A stretch of DNA of 64,000 nucleotides, taken from Amoebidium appalachense. Its lineage: Eukaryota; Ichthyosporea. The translations under genes and the position numbers were made by a program. Positions 53,264 to 64,000 of this stretch are shown here, piece after piece. The stretch lies in NCBI GenBank assembly GCA_963693365.1, contig CAVNZM010000010.1:7006001-7070000 (forward strand), read 5' to 3'. The notes under the pieces were generated by a model. The model was not told where the DNA came from and did no database searches. It saw only the letters and a program-made list of their open reading frames with translations. Position 1 is the first letter of the stretch. The number at the start of each line of letters is the position of its first letter.

Positions 53264-54106
53264 CCAACCGTTCTCCGAATGCCCCCCTACAGCGTGCGAG
53301 CTGCGCTGTCTCCAGTAACTGGCAGCTGTCTCTCCACAGCACGTACGTACACACCGACACACTTCCACCCCGTATTTCACACAAGCCTACATAATATACG
53401 CACACATGTGTGTTGCACACACACGTATGAGGTGCACAAAACTGGGGGTGGGCAGGTCCTGCACATGTACAACGTCATGCTGATACACTCGCCGTTTATT
53501 AAACGGCGAATTTATGGGACATATGTGTGACCTGGCCACATACATGTACGGTGGGTGAAGTGCCTGTGTACGCACGGTGACGCGCTCACACGAATTCGAA
53601 TAAAGAGCCGGATACTGTCAAGAGAGACAGTCACACACACACGTGCACGTGCACACATGCTGTGGTGTACACACCGGGGTGCACACACAATCACGCAGGT
53701 CAACACACACACACCGTGCATGTGACAGTCCGTCATCGGACACACTCACTGATTAAAACACACGGGCACCTGCACATGCACGCACAACTTGACACACTCC
53801 TTAATCTGAGACTCTCCCTTCTCCCTTCTCTGAGTCTCAATCCCCATATTCCCCCCGGGCCCCTCAACAAGCCGGCTAGTCTTTCTCTTTATCTCCCCCC
53901 CTCCCCCCCCCCCCCCCCCCTCCCCCCCCTCCTAGCCCTCTAGTGCACACGCGCGCATGCACAAATCCGATAACAACACGCCGTACACGCATGCACATGC
54001 ACACACACACACTGTCCAGAAAACACATACAAGTGTGTGCGTGGGCAAAATAATTGAGAGGGCCCACACAGGCAGGGGGTAGCTGGGCACACTCACGTTT
54101 CCACAC

Positions 54107-54150
<44 letters not shown>

Positions 54151-54156
54151 ACACAC
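53264..54156. other. No gene seen; CA-rich
   Basis: Scattered CA and ACGTGCACGTGCACAC palindromic runs, a C tract near 53893-53932 and (CA)n at 54102-54155. Confidence 0.6.
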
Positions 54157-54269
54157 TGTTGGAATACGTCACCACGTATGACAGCAAGAGCCTTGAAGTA
54201 TGTATGTGTCTTAGCTTTGTTTGTATTCGTGTCTGCTTTCCTCCTTTGTGCTCTCTCCCTTTTCTCTTT

Positions 54270-54321
<52 letters not shown>

Positions 54322-55071
54322 CCCCCCCCCCCCCCCGTATCTCTCTCTCTCTCCCTTGTTTCTGTGTGCACAGATATCTGTAGATCTGTGCACACCTGGC
54401 TCTCTTGCCTGATAAGAACTTACTGTATTTTATTTCTGTTTGCTCTCCTCTGTTTATCTGAGAGGTAGCGTGATTGGCTAGCTACATTCGTTGTCTTTGT
54501 TTTATTTCAAAGTGGCTTAGTTTTAGTTCTCAATAGGATGGCTCGCCAATAGTCGCGAGCGAGTACATCTGTTGTATATGTTGTGCATTCCTGTCTATTA
54601 ATATACGTGTTGTGATTGGACACAATAGAGATGTATGGAATTCGGTTTAATGTAATGTGTCTTCACTTTGAGAGTGTCGACTATTAGGAAATATATGTAT
54701 TTAAATGAGTTTCTTTATAGAGACCAATATAAATATATATGTGTATTAATAGTGACTAGATGTATAATTACTTAATTTATTTAAGTAAGAGTTTATAAGC
54801 TTTAGTTAAGTCGGAAGTTGGAATGCGTATGCTCTGTCGGAATGTGTTTTTATATCTTCTGATAGAACCGATTGGTTCTCCCCCTTTAGTTGTGATAGGA
54901 TGATAAGTCGCAAGTACAAAAAGAACCGAGAGCACAATAAAGGATCAGTTGTTGTTTGAAAGCTTTCAATGTCTCGTGAACAACTCCGATTGCCCTCTCT
55001 TTATTGTGTTAGTCGTGTTTTACATGACACCTCTGTGCACTCTGCTCCCTAAGACCCGTACAAAAATAACA
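54157..55071 (+). mobile_element. Solo LTR (915 bp) inserted in (CA)n
   Basis: It starts TGTTGGAATACGTCACCACG and ends CGTACAAAAATAACA, with TG...CA ends. No primer-binding site, polypurine tract or internal coding sequence is beside it, and CA repeat lies on both sides, so the 5 bp duplication cannot be told from the repeat. The first 400 bp match 23856-24240. (CT)n and a C tract sit inside at 54279-54337. TATA-like CAAGTACAAAAAG and CAATAAAGG lie near 54915-54945. Confidence 0.8.
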
Positions 55072-55369
55072 CACACACACACACCACAACGTGAGCACCG
55101 ACACTGCGGCCACCGTACACGCGCGTGGCACACCCGCATCGCATGCATGCGTGCAAAAACACACACTGTGACAACAGGTGTGAGTGCATACTATCCGGAT
55201 TGCCCGCACACATACATAAGCATCATTAATATTCTGAATCGGGCATTTTGGTGCATTCGTCCGTTTGCAGCTATTGTATCAGTGTTCACACACACATGGC
55301 AGAGGACTTCGGGGCGCAGGGGCAAGCACACACACACGAGCACACGCTGGAACACCACAAACACTTACA

Positions 55370-55598
55370 GAGGCCGTCCGCCCTTAAGATTGTCCACCAA
55401 CAAGATTCCGTCGACACCAATTTTGCCAAAATTTTAAGATTGTGCCAACGGGTCTATTTTAGGGACAATCTAATCGCTTATATGGGCAGAGGAGTTATGG
55501 GGGGCATATTTTCGAGCTGTATGACACCGTGATGGTTCCCCCAAAATGGCCTTTTCAGCATTTTGTTTAGGCTTCACATTACCTTTGCAATTTTTGCG

Positions 55599-55632
<34 letters not shown>

Positions 55633-56207
55633 TTCTCCCTCCTCCTCCTCAGAGGCCCCGTCCATCAATTCTAACTAACCCCCACAAACCGTGACTCACG
55701 CGCAATCGTGCGCGTGCGCAAACACACATACACACACCACATACACACTACACGCACGTGCACACACACACACACACACACAAACATACGCACACACACA
55801 CACACGTGTCACACGCACACACACACACACACATACACACTTGTGATGCAGGCACGCACATACACAGCTTCATTCTGGTAGCCCCCCCCCCCCCCCCCCC
55901 CCCCCTTATTATTGCGGTTACAGCCCCCCCCCCCCCCCCCCTCCTTATTACGGCTACCGTCCCCCCTCCCCCGCCCTCCACCACCGGTACCATCAAGCGG
56001 ATTCGTTACATCCCCTTCAAGTTGCAATGAATAGCTAACTAAGCCCCTCCTCCCCCTGTACCCCCCTCCCCCCCCCTCCCCCCCCCCCCCCCCCCCCCCC
56101 AACCACCACCAAGATTATGGACACGACCAAAATTTGACCCTCTAATTGAAAATAAGATTGTGTCCCCACCCCCCTAAAAGCGTAGGATCTTAAGGGCGGA
56201 CGGCCTC
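55370..56207. repeat. 838 bp segment bounded by perfect 21 bp inverted repeats
   Basis: The left arm at 55370-55390 contains AGGCCGTCCGCCCTTAAGAT; the exact reverse complement lies at 56187-56207. No clear target-site duplication is seen. The interior includes C tracts (55601-55632, 55881-55905 and 56081-56100), (CA)n and unique sequence near 55400-55590. It could be a TIR element or a rearrangement. Confidence 0.55.
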
Positions 56208-56372
56208 ATATACATCCCCCCAATACATATACACGCACAGCGCGCGCACACACGAAGACAGCATGGTGATGATGATAAAGAATCGCCCCCTGTAATTCAT
56301 AATTTCAAAACGCGGATTGTGCCGAATACGAAGTTGGTAGGTGGCGGGCCGGAGAGAGAGATGTTTGGCCAT
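56190..56372 (-). CDS. 60-residue ORF with one membrane segment, hypothetical
   Basis: It runs from ATG (56372-56370) to TAA (56192-56190). It reads MAKHLSLRPATYQLRIRHNP, then RGRFFIIITMLSSCVRALCV and YMYWGDVYEAVRP. The middle is hydrophobic enough for one membrane span. Its last codons lie inside the right inverted repeat of 55370-56207, so either the ORF uses element sequence as its end or the overlap is chance. It may also be the first exon of a longer gene. Confidence 0.25.
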   Translation of the reverse strand: MAKHLSLRPATYQLRIRHNPRFEIMNYRGRFFIIITMLSSCVRALCVYMYWGDVYEAVRP

Positions 56373-56582
56373 CGCGAGCGAGAGGAGGGGCCCCACGGGG
56401 GGAAGGGGGGGGGGGGGGGGGGGGGGGGAGAGGGGGGGGGGGAGCTTGCTCCCAACCACACCTGCATTTAGAGGAAGGTGTTGCCGGGAGGGGGAGGGAG
56501 GGGGATGGAAAACCACTAGGAGCGGGGGGGGGGGGGGGGGGGGGGGTGGTTAAATCAACAACGGAGACCCTGATGTTTGCTA

Positions 56583-56616
<34 letters not shown>

Positions 56617-56631
56617 CTCCCCCCCCGCTAG

Positions 56632-56703
56632 CCTAGTGTGGGTGATCTAAATGCTCTTACGTGCTTCTATGCCGGCATTCATTTGTGTTATCACGATGCA
56701 TAA
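56632..56703 (+). CDS. Terminal exon of an unidentified plus-strand gene
   Basis: A long C/CT tract and CTAG acceptor precede 23 codons and a TAA: PSVGDLNALTCFYAGIHLCY then HDA. Phase 0. No upstream exon is identified; candidates such as the stretch ending IKRIRYIPFKLQ near 56028 do not connect. Confidence 0.4.
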   Translation, partial: PSVGDLNALTCFYAGIHLCYHDA

Positions 56704-57001
56704 TCATGTGTGCGGTCACCACGGCTGCAAGCAACACCCACCACCATTCAGGACTGGGTCGGCAGGGGACTCTTCCCCAGGGACATCACCGTCCCACCCG
56801 TACTGGACCACCACCCCCGGGCCGAGGCACCCTATTGGCTAATCTGTCTGTAGGTATATCCGAGTTTTTGTTTCAGTATATATGGAAACCTAGATATAGG
56901 GCATTACAACATGTACACCCAGGCCACAAGACAAAACACACACAAAAACCACAAACCTAGAGCCACCACCCGTAGGAAGAAACGAGTCATAACACCTAAC
57001 A

Positions 57002-57049
<48 letters not shown>

Positions 57050-57353
57050 ACACATACACACCTTGCCGGCTTGCCCAAATGCAGACTCACACACCGGAAA
57101 GTAGACTGCAACCCACAACACCTAAATAGACAAATAGCAGCCACCAGCACACTACATGTCGTGTGATATCATTCATGCCGTGTGATATCATTCACACCGC
57201 ACTTGCCCCCAGCCCCACAGCCCCTCCACACTACGTTAGACCCCCCTCCCCCGACAGGGGAAATTTCGTAACCGGACCCCCCTAGTTCTTGAATTCTTTG
57301 AAAATCAGCACAAGCCCCCCTAGTCTGTGTGCAGATTATTTAGTCCCATCGTT

Positions 57354-57444
57354 CTAATATGTCTGTTTGGCAAGCTCTGCATAGAAAGTAGGCATATTGG
57401 TCTCCTGGCTACGGTACATACCAAAACTTCGCTGAGCAGCGGCG
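57354..57444 (-). CDS. Terminal exon of an unidentified minus-strand gene
   Basis: Acceptor TTTTCAG, then one base completing a codon, then 29 codons and TAG: AAAQRSFGMYRSQETNMPTF then YAELAKQTY. Codon use and the clean acceptor support real coding. It may belong with the minus-strand exon at 59633-59739, but intermediate exons are not found. Confidence 0.45.
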
Positions 57445-58199
57445 CTGAAAATGGGGTTCCATAAAATAAAAATAAAAAATAAAAAAAAGTCACCACAGCG
57501 ATGCCTGCGTGTGCGTGCGTGTGTGTTTGTATACGTGTGTGAGTGTGCGCGTGTGGGAGCCTTCATGCCTGGCGGCCTGTGTGCCTCTGTGCTTGCGTTC
57601 CGTGTGCTGGCCAGTATCAGACGTACTGCATGACACTATACGTTAAACATGGGCGCTGGTGGGTGCGTAAACGTACACCACCACATTTCAGTATTTCCGT
57701 ATGTGCGGGTGTGTGCTTGTTGCATGTGTGCCATACTAGTACTGCCGGCAGTGCATAAATGTGTGCACTCGTGTGCCTGAGCGTACATAACTGCTCCAGG
57801 TTCGTGTGGGTGTGGGTATGCACGTATGCCACAGCCCCAGCATGCACTTTTACATTAGCACACATCTGTTTTCTGGAACTTTCTTGTTGCACAGAAGGCA
57901 ACCCCCATAATATTCATGCGTGCCAAATTATACGGTTCGGGTTCATGCCCGCACAATGTGGATGCATGGTTGATGCAGGGATGCACGTAAAAAAAACCCG
58001 GTAAACAATCACTAATATTTGCAGGCAGCTAGGCCAAGCACACACGGGCGCCGGAATGACCATGTGTTGCGCAGTCAGCCACACCCACGTGCACACACAG
58101 CAGGTAGAGTGTATGTAGGAGTGTATGAGTGGCGTATGTAGGTACTCAGTAGGTCACATACTATCGATGGACACTGATCATGATGGTGCGGTGAGACAG
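57445..58199. other. No supported gene
   Basis: Begins with an A-rich run (AAAATAAAAATAAAAAATAA near 57465-57488) that could be a SINE tail; the rest is unique with scattered TGTG. Confidence 0.5.
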
Positions 58200-58267
58200 T
58201 GTTCGCAACCTTCTGAGGGCCTGAGAATCGTTATGATTGGAACTGGGTTCCCTCTCTACGCTGCCAG
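58200..58267 (+). CDS. Possible internal exon
   Basis: GACAG acceptor and CCAG/GTACAC donor enclose 22 codons, CSQPSEGLRIVMIGTGFPLY then AA. The R-I-V-M-I-G-T-G pattern could start a nucleotide-binding fold, but this is too short to assign. Phase 0 in, phase 2 out. The rest of 58268-59248 holds no gene I can support; CT, C and CCT-rich sequence fills 58945-59240. Confidence 0.3.
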
Positions 58268-58941
58268 GTACACATGCACACCATCGTTAGAAATCTCAGG
58301 GCCTCAATTCTGAGTTTTCGTCACCTCTGACCGTCCGATTCTCCGGTTCCGTCCAACCAGCTCAAGAGCTGCCACCTACTGAGGTGGCTCCTTATTTTTC
58401 CTTACACATTCAGCGAACACTGGACTCTATCGAACCGTCGAGGCGCCGCGACAGAAAGCATGCACGCGGTCGCGAGAGTGTAAGGAAAAATCGCCTGCAG
58501 CGAACGTAAAGTTCATCGCAGCGCGTGCACACCGTCAGTACGTGTGAGGCTCAAGAGGGAGCTCGAGAGCTGAAGTGCTTTACAAAAACGTTTGGCGCCA
58601 AAAACCTAACTGGCCAATCCTTGCACGTAAAGGCATTTGCGTTAAATTTGCGCAACTCGATTCTTCGTCTTGTATCTCTTCTCGAGCTCACAACTCGAGC
58701 TCAGTCAGAGTCGGAGCAAGGGAGCTATCTGTCTACGGCTTCATATGAGTAGCCTACGTTTGACTATTTCCAGTAGCCTAACGTTGACTGTTTTTGGAAG
58801 GCACCTAAGGCGTTTTTAGCTGCTAACGGAACACAAAAATGGCTACTGAAACTGACGGGTTGTCAGGTGTGTGCTGCAACTTCCCACACTCCTAACTATT
58901 TTCACTTGCTCACGTCGGGGCAAAAACTACCAAAACAGACG

Positions 58942-58978
<37 letters not shown>

Positions 58979-59248
58979 CCCCCCCCCCCCCCCACCCCCC
59001 ACCCCCCCCTCCCTCCCCCCTTCCCCCCCCCCCCCCCCCCCTCTCCGCCCTCCCCTCCGCCCCTCCCCCCCCCCCCTCCCTCCCCGGTTGGCCCCCTGCG
59101 CGCACATGCCATGCCTTACTTCTTGGTAACACCATCGACCTCCCCGCCCCCCACCCTCCCCCACCACTATCACAAATTCTGTCCCTCCCTTCCCCCGCCC
59201 CTCCCTCCCGTTCACCCCCTCTACCTTTCTTCTCCCTACTCTCCCCCA

Positions 59249-59540
59249 CCCTGCTCGTCTTTGGCCAAGACGGGTGGACTCGCCTATTGCTGTTGAAACA
59301 AAGTATGGGTTGGGAACCATGCGCGACAGGTTAAAGAGTCGAAACCCATGCTTTTGTGGAGGCATAGGAACCCCCCTGATGATGGGCTCTGTTCAAGTGT
59401 CTTCTGCCTGCACGCTTAAATTATTTGATTTTGGATTTCCCACCTTTGTGACGCTTTGTTGTTGCTCTTTGTTGTCTCCTCCATATTTCCAACCCTCTAA
59501 CGCATACATCACCCCCCCCCCCCCCCCCCCCCCCCCCACA
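59249..59540 (+). mobile_element. SINE-C, diverged copy with variant tail
   Basis: Start CTGCTCGTCTTTGGCCAAGA, B-box-like GAGTCGAAACCC, then TGATGATGGGCTCTGTTCAA, and the tail variant TCCTCCATATTTCCAACC and CTCTAACGCATACATCACC running into a C tract. Confidence 0.6.
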
Positions 59541-59632
59541 CACACCCACGCTCCGGTCTTTTTCAAGTTCCCTAAACTACTACCCTCTAATCTGTGTTGC
59601 TAATACATACTGCATGTTTGCCCTAGACCTAC

Positions 59633-59739
59633 CTTCACTGCAGGTGCTGTGGCCAACTCGGCCTGCTTCCCCCAAACGTGCCTGAGCATCCTTGCTAGTG
59701 TGATAGCTTTAACGAATACCGTTTTATTTTCTAAAGGAA
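59633..59739 (-). CDS. Internal exon of an unidentified minus-strand gene
   Basis: Acceptor ACTTCAG and donor GTGAAG/GTAGGT enclose 35 codons: PLENKTVFVKAITLARMLRH then VWGKQAELATAPAVK, an amphipathic helical pattern. It ends in phase 0. It lies 344 bp from the first identified eIF2B alpha exon on the opposite strand. Confidence 0.4.
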
Positions 59740-60083
59740 CTGAAGTTCCAGAACCCCCCCTCTCCCCCCTCCCCTCTCCCCCCCCCTCCCCCCCCCCTCC
59801 CTTTCTTCCTTCTTTCTTCTCCCTAACTCCCTTCCCACCCACCCACATACACTCGGCTTGCACGGCTTGCACGCGTGTGAACCCATCCTCTCTTTGTTTC
59901 CGTATTTTTTTGTTTCCTCTTCTCGTCACGCGTTTTGAGAGCCATGCAGCCTCTCAACTCCATGTTGACTACTTGCCTCTTTTATCAGTGCCGGTCTTTT
60001 ACATACTTCCTTACATTATTCCTCCGGGGACCTGGTTCTTAATAAAGAAACCCACTAAAATCGCCTATATCCGTTTCTTGCAG

Positions 60084-60401
60084 GGCTTGTCAAAGCGTTC
60101 CTGAGCAACCTAAAAAATGACCCGGACGTGCCCACGGCTGTGGCAGCCGTACAAGCACTAATCCAGTTTATTGAAACTTCGGAAGGTATGTTGAATGTGG
60201 GGCATCTGGGCACACACCCACGATATGGTGGTTGGTGTGATTTTGTAGAAGACTATGAGTAATGGGGTTAGCAACTATAAATCAGGAGTTGATTGAAAGG
60301 CGTGGCGCATCAAGCCTTGAAAGTGGTGTGGGAACAATGGGGTGGTTTTTGACTTAGAGTTTAGGAGCACGGGGGAGCAGAGGGCAGGTGCATCCGGGGG
60401 G

Positions 60402-60455
<54 letters not shown>

Positions 60456-60627
60456 GGCTAGGGGGCAGGGGCGCTTGGGATACATTCATAGGTTTGATGG
60501 CATATTCAAGAGGTGACAAGGTTCTATCAATACAATCGTAGGGCTAAAAGAACGATATAAGCATTTTGTTTTAATCCGTGCACACCAACCCCCCCCCCCC
60601 CAACACACACACACAGACACACTAACC

Positions 60628-60680
<53 letters not shown>

Positions 60681-61097
60681 CTTCTACCACTCACGGGCTT
60701 TATCTCCTAATCCCTTTAAACCCCACGTGGCTTCCGACATAGCGTTTTGCATCCCCACTCCCCCTCCCTCCCCCATCCCCTCCCCCCCCCCCCCCCCCCC
60801 CCCTCTTCTCTCCTTCCTCTCCCCCGTCGGCCCCTCATCGTGCCATTATTCCTTGCCCGCCTTTGTCTACCCACCTGTAAAGTCTCCCATCCCCCCCTCC
60901 CCGTTCTTTTCCAACAGCTGTGCTTGTTGCTGCTTTTAAAGTCCCCCCCCCCCCCCCCCCCCTCCCTCCCCTCCCTCCCCCCCCCCCCCCCCCCGGGCTT
61001 TAAATTAAAAGACCCCCCCTCCCCGTGTTCGGCATGCTAACAATCCCCCCTCTCCCCCCCCCCACCCTTGCCCTCCCCCCTTCCCCCCTTTCTCCCC

Positions 61098-61163
<66 letters not shown>

Positions 61164-61667
61164 TCCCCCAGCCAAAACCATCATGGAGATCAGGCAGGAC
61201 ATGACCCGCATGGTCAAGGAGCTGACCACACATGCCCCCGAGCACATTGTGTCCCTGGCCTCTGGCTGCGAGCTGTTTATGCGATTTGTTACCCGCACGG
61301 GGTTTCTGAATGTGCAGGTGCGTACTGTGTGCATGCAGGGCGGGAGGAGGGCGTGTGTGTGGTGCAAAACGTGGGTGCTGATGTGGTGTAGTTGTGATAG
61401 AACATGGTACCACTTACTTGTGAAGATGTATTGCTGGGACATAAGTCGTGATTTGTGTGTATGCACGTGCAAACGTGTATGTGGACGTCTGCACACACCC
61501 TGCATGCGCTCACACAGACGGACAGGGGTGGCACTGGCATTCCCAAACAGATGTAGTCACGTGCATGCATGGGATGTTGCTCCATTCCCCCTGTATGATA
61601 TTTGCCGAGTTGTGTCAGCACCCAGAGGGAGGCACTGGTGATCACATACACATTTCTGACCCCCCCC

Positions 61668-61698
<31 letters not shown>

Positions 61699-61885
61699 AC
61701 GCACCTCCCCCTCCCCCCCCTTCTGCTCTCCACTCGCCCCCGTCCCCTTTTGTTCCCCCCTCCCCCTCCCCCTCTCCCCCCCCCCTCTCCCCCCCAACCC
61801 CGTCTGCCCCCAACTTTCTCCAAGCACACACGCGTGCGCGGCGGCACGCACACATGCAAGATCACACACACATGCACACACACAC

Positions 61886-61919
<34 letters not shown>

Positions 61920-62225
61920 GCACACACACATACACATATACACACACATCACACAAACACACACAAACGCACACACACACGCACACACACACACACACAG
62001 CCCCCCCCCCCCCCCCCCCCCCCGCCCCCCCCCCCACACAAACACACACACGTTCCATTACCTTATAACCCACCCCGTACCGTGCCTGACGCTGTTCCTG
62101 CCACAGGACATTGCCGAGTGCAAACGAGTCATTATTGAGTGTGGGCGCCAGTTTGTCAAAAATGCAAACCACAGTCGTGACGTCATAGCATCAGTAGGCG
62201 ACCCTTTTATCCGCGATGGTGCAGT

Positions 62226-62266
<41 letters not shown>

Positions 62267-62787
62267 CCCTGGCTCCCCCCTACCCTCCTCTCCCTCCCCC
62301 CTCCCCCCTCCCCTCCCCCCGCCCCCTCCTCCCCCTGGTTTGCCCTCTGCATCGTGTTATCCGTTGTTCATGTGTACTTCGTACATTATGACTCATTCAA
62401 ACCCTCCTTCCCCCATCCCCCCAAACCGGTTCTGCTCGTCTTTGATGAAAACGTTTGACCCACAGACGTTTAAGCAAATCTGTGTCTGAGTTGGGTTTCG
62501 AGTTCAAGGTGAATGGCTGGAGACTCGAGTACTCTGGATGATTTACTCCCGTCTCCCCACCTCCCCTAACTCCAACCCCCCTCACCCCCTCCTCCCCCAC
62601 CCCCTTCTCGTTGTAATCTGTTCAATGTTATATGTCTTGAGTGTGTAATTTGTACTATTTGTTTAACTCTGAGATGGATCTCCAGTTCAGCCCCCTCCTC
62701 CCTAAAGAAAAAGACGCACACACACACGCACTTATTCATGCAAACACACACACACCCACACCCACACCCACAAACACACACACGCAA

Positions 62788-62826
<39 letters not shown>

Positions 62827-62867
62827 AACACACACACACACACACACACACACATGCACATGCACAT

Positions 62868-62934
<67 letters not shown>

Positions 62935-62951
62935 CACATGCACATGCACAT

Positions 62952-63049
<98 letters not shown>

Positions 63050-63388
63050 ATACACACGCACACACTTTCCCCCCCTTTTCCCCTATCCACCTCTTTAAAC
63101 ACCGAGAGTTATCCCTCACCCCTCTGTTTCCCCTCTTCACCCCCTTCCCCCCCCCCTCTCCCTCTGTGGCCCCTCCCCCTGCCCCACCCTCCGCCTACTC
63201 CCCCTCTCTCCCCACTCCCCTCCCTCTTCTCACCCTCCTGCTCCCCTCCCCCCTCCCAAAACACACACACACACACAGACCATCCTCACACATGCACGGT
63301 CCCGTGTAGTGGCCCAGCTGCTGCTCAAGTGTGCAGAGAAGAAACAGTTCCAGGTCTACGTCACAGAGTCACGCCCGGATTGCTCCGG
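60084..63388 (+). CDS. EIF2B1: Translation initiation factor eIF2B subunit alpha (partial, four exons)
   Basis: Exons 60084-60185, 61172-61317, 62107-62223 and 63279-63388 join in phase. Exon 1 reads [20 protein letters not shown] then [13 protein letters not shown]. Exon 2 reads [20 protein letters not shown] and [20 protein letters not shown]. Exon 3 reads [20 protein letters not shown] and [15 protein letters not shown]. Exon 4 reads [20 protein letters not shown] and [17 protein letters not shown]. This is the conserved order of eIF2B alpha: the N-terminal helical domain with the D-P-D-x-x-x-A-V-A-A pattern, G-x-E-L-F-x-R-F, E-C/R-G, D-G-A-T-I-L-T-H and Y-V-T-E-S-x-P-D. eIF2B is the guanine-nucleotide exchange factor for eIF2; the alpha subunit joins the complex and senses phosphorylated eIF2. 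The start-codon exon upstream of 60084 is not identified, and the catalytic-like C-terminal half lies beyond the window. Introns hold homopolymers, (CA)n and SINE-C copies. Confidence 0.9.
60186..61171. repeat. eIF2B alpha intron with G, A and C tracts
   Basis: Uninterrupted G tract of about 50 bases (60405-60454), an A tract of about 48 bases (60631-60678), and C tracts at 60783-60803, 60944-60961 and a nearly pure run at 61100-61160 that directly precedes the exon acceptor. Confidence 0.9.
62337..62600 (+). mobile_element. Two SINE-C segments in an eIF2B alpha intron
   Basis: A 3' module at 62354-62405 (GTTATCCGTTGTTCATGTGT, ACTTCGTACATTATGACTCA, TTCAAACCC) is followed at 62431 by a head (TCTGCTCGTCTTTGATGAAA, A box TGTCTGAGTTGG at 62483-62494). 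Confidence 0.6.
62720..63060. repeat. Intronic (CA)n with GCACATGCACATGCACATG inserts
   Basis: Two long CA runs separated by ATGCACATGCACATGCAC blocks near 62853-62870 and 62932-62955, suggesting internal duplication. Confidence 0.9.
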
Positions 63389-63398
63389 GTATTAAGAG

Positions 63399-63453
<55 letters not shown>

Positions 63454-63718
63454 ACATACCCCCACCCCCACCTCTTCCTGTGGATGGGCTCTGCTTACTA
63501 TGCATGCTCACACACAGACACATTCTCCACGTCTCCCCCCCCCCCCCCCCCCCCCCCTGCTCCCCAACAGCCCATATACACGTATTTCAGCATACCGACA
63601 GACACCCACACACACACGACCCCCTTGCTCTCCCTCCAACTTGTTCTTACCGAGGCCCTGACCTGCACACTTTGTCCCACTGTTCTCTATGTGTGCACTG
63701 CACAATCCCCCTTCCCCC
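63389..63718. repeat. Start of an eIF2B alpha intron with C tracts
   Basis: C tracts at 63400-63439 and 63537-63557, and a SINE-C core fragment TGGATGGGCTCTGCTTACTA at about 63481. Confidence 0.7.
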
Positions 63719-64000
63719 TGCTCTGTGTCGTGCATCTGTAAGCACACGCGTTTGTCGCTGCACTGCATTAGTTTGCACACACATCTTCACCGTTTTGCTC
63801 ACCTTGCTTGCATAAGCAACCCTGCTCGTCTTTGATCAAGACGGGTTGACCCACCCAAGTTCAGTTGATGCTGCTGTCTGAGTTGGAGCGTCGTATATAC
63901 GCGGGCTAAGGGGTCGAAACTCAGACGCAATTGATGACTTGGGCCCTCCCTGAGGATGGGCTCTGCTTATGACGCATACTGTGCGCATGGCTGATGCTGC
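63719..64000 (+). mobile_element. SINE-C, near-identical to 14744-15034, cut by window end
   Basis: It matches the copy at 14744 nearly base for base, including GCTGCACTGCATTAGTTTGC, the head start CCCTGCTCGTCTTTGATC (63820), the A box, the B box and GGGCTCTGCTTATGACGCAT. The 3' module lies beyond the window. Confidence 0.7.

Noticed and set aside
55740-55860. CRISPR-like or tandem-array structure in CA-rich sequence
   Set aside because: No regular repeat-spacer pattern; it is an interrupted dinucleotide repeat in a eukaryotic context.

Overview
This window is nuclear DNA from a eukaryote. Its genes are broken by GT-AG introns with pyrimidine-rich acceptors. It carries LINE, Ty1/copia, tRNA-derived SINE and terminal-inverted-repeat elements. 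About half of it is microsatellite, minisatellite or homopolymer. Nothing in it fixes the lineage; an intron-rich protist fits best. There are no rRNA genes, no free-standing tRNA gene, no CRISPR array and no bacterial operon.

Layout. 0-7.3 kb: two minus-strand genes, one with a 14-residue Pro-rich tandem repeat. 7.8-11.9 kb: plus-strand exons of one or two acidic or Pro/Ala-rich proteins, with introns made of (CA)n and C/G tracts. 11.9-15.5 kb: simple repeats and a SINE. 15.5-18.8 kb: a minus-strand gene with a PAS domain. 19.3-30.8 kb: accessory region with a truncated LINE, the first two exons of a plus-strand gene, a truncated Ty1/copia element whose RNase H is cut by another LTR, two minisatellites and decayed ORFs. 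31.5-32.8 kb: a three-exon gene start. 34.2-38.3 kb: a second LINE split by a 2.8 kb terminal-inverted-repeat element. 38.4-41.9 kb: G-rich satellite with a minus-strand gene start inside it. 43.4-48.7 kb: sparse, with decayed ORFs, a LINE fragment and a clean 298 bp MITE with TTAA duplications. 49.1-51.6 kb: a complete arrestin-fold gene of three exons. 52.7-53.3 kb: an intact SINE with 13 bp target-site duplications. 54.2-55.1 kb: a solo LTR. 55.4-59.7 kb: isolated exons on both strands. 60.1-64.0 kb: four exons of the translation-initiation factor eIF2B alpha, running off the right edge.

The identified proteins (eIF2B alpha, arrestin-fold protein, PAS protein) are unrelated housekeeping or signalling functions; I see no pathway linking them. 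The most distinctive feature is a dispersed repeat family with a tRNA-like A/B-box head and a conserved 3' module that runs into poly-C tracts. It recurs from end to end and explains part of the unusual homopolymer load.
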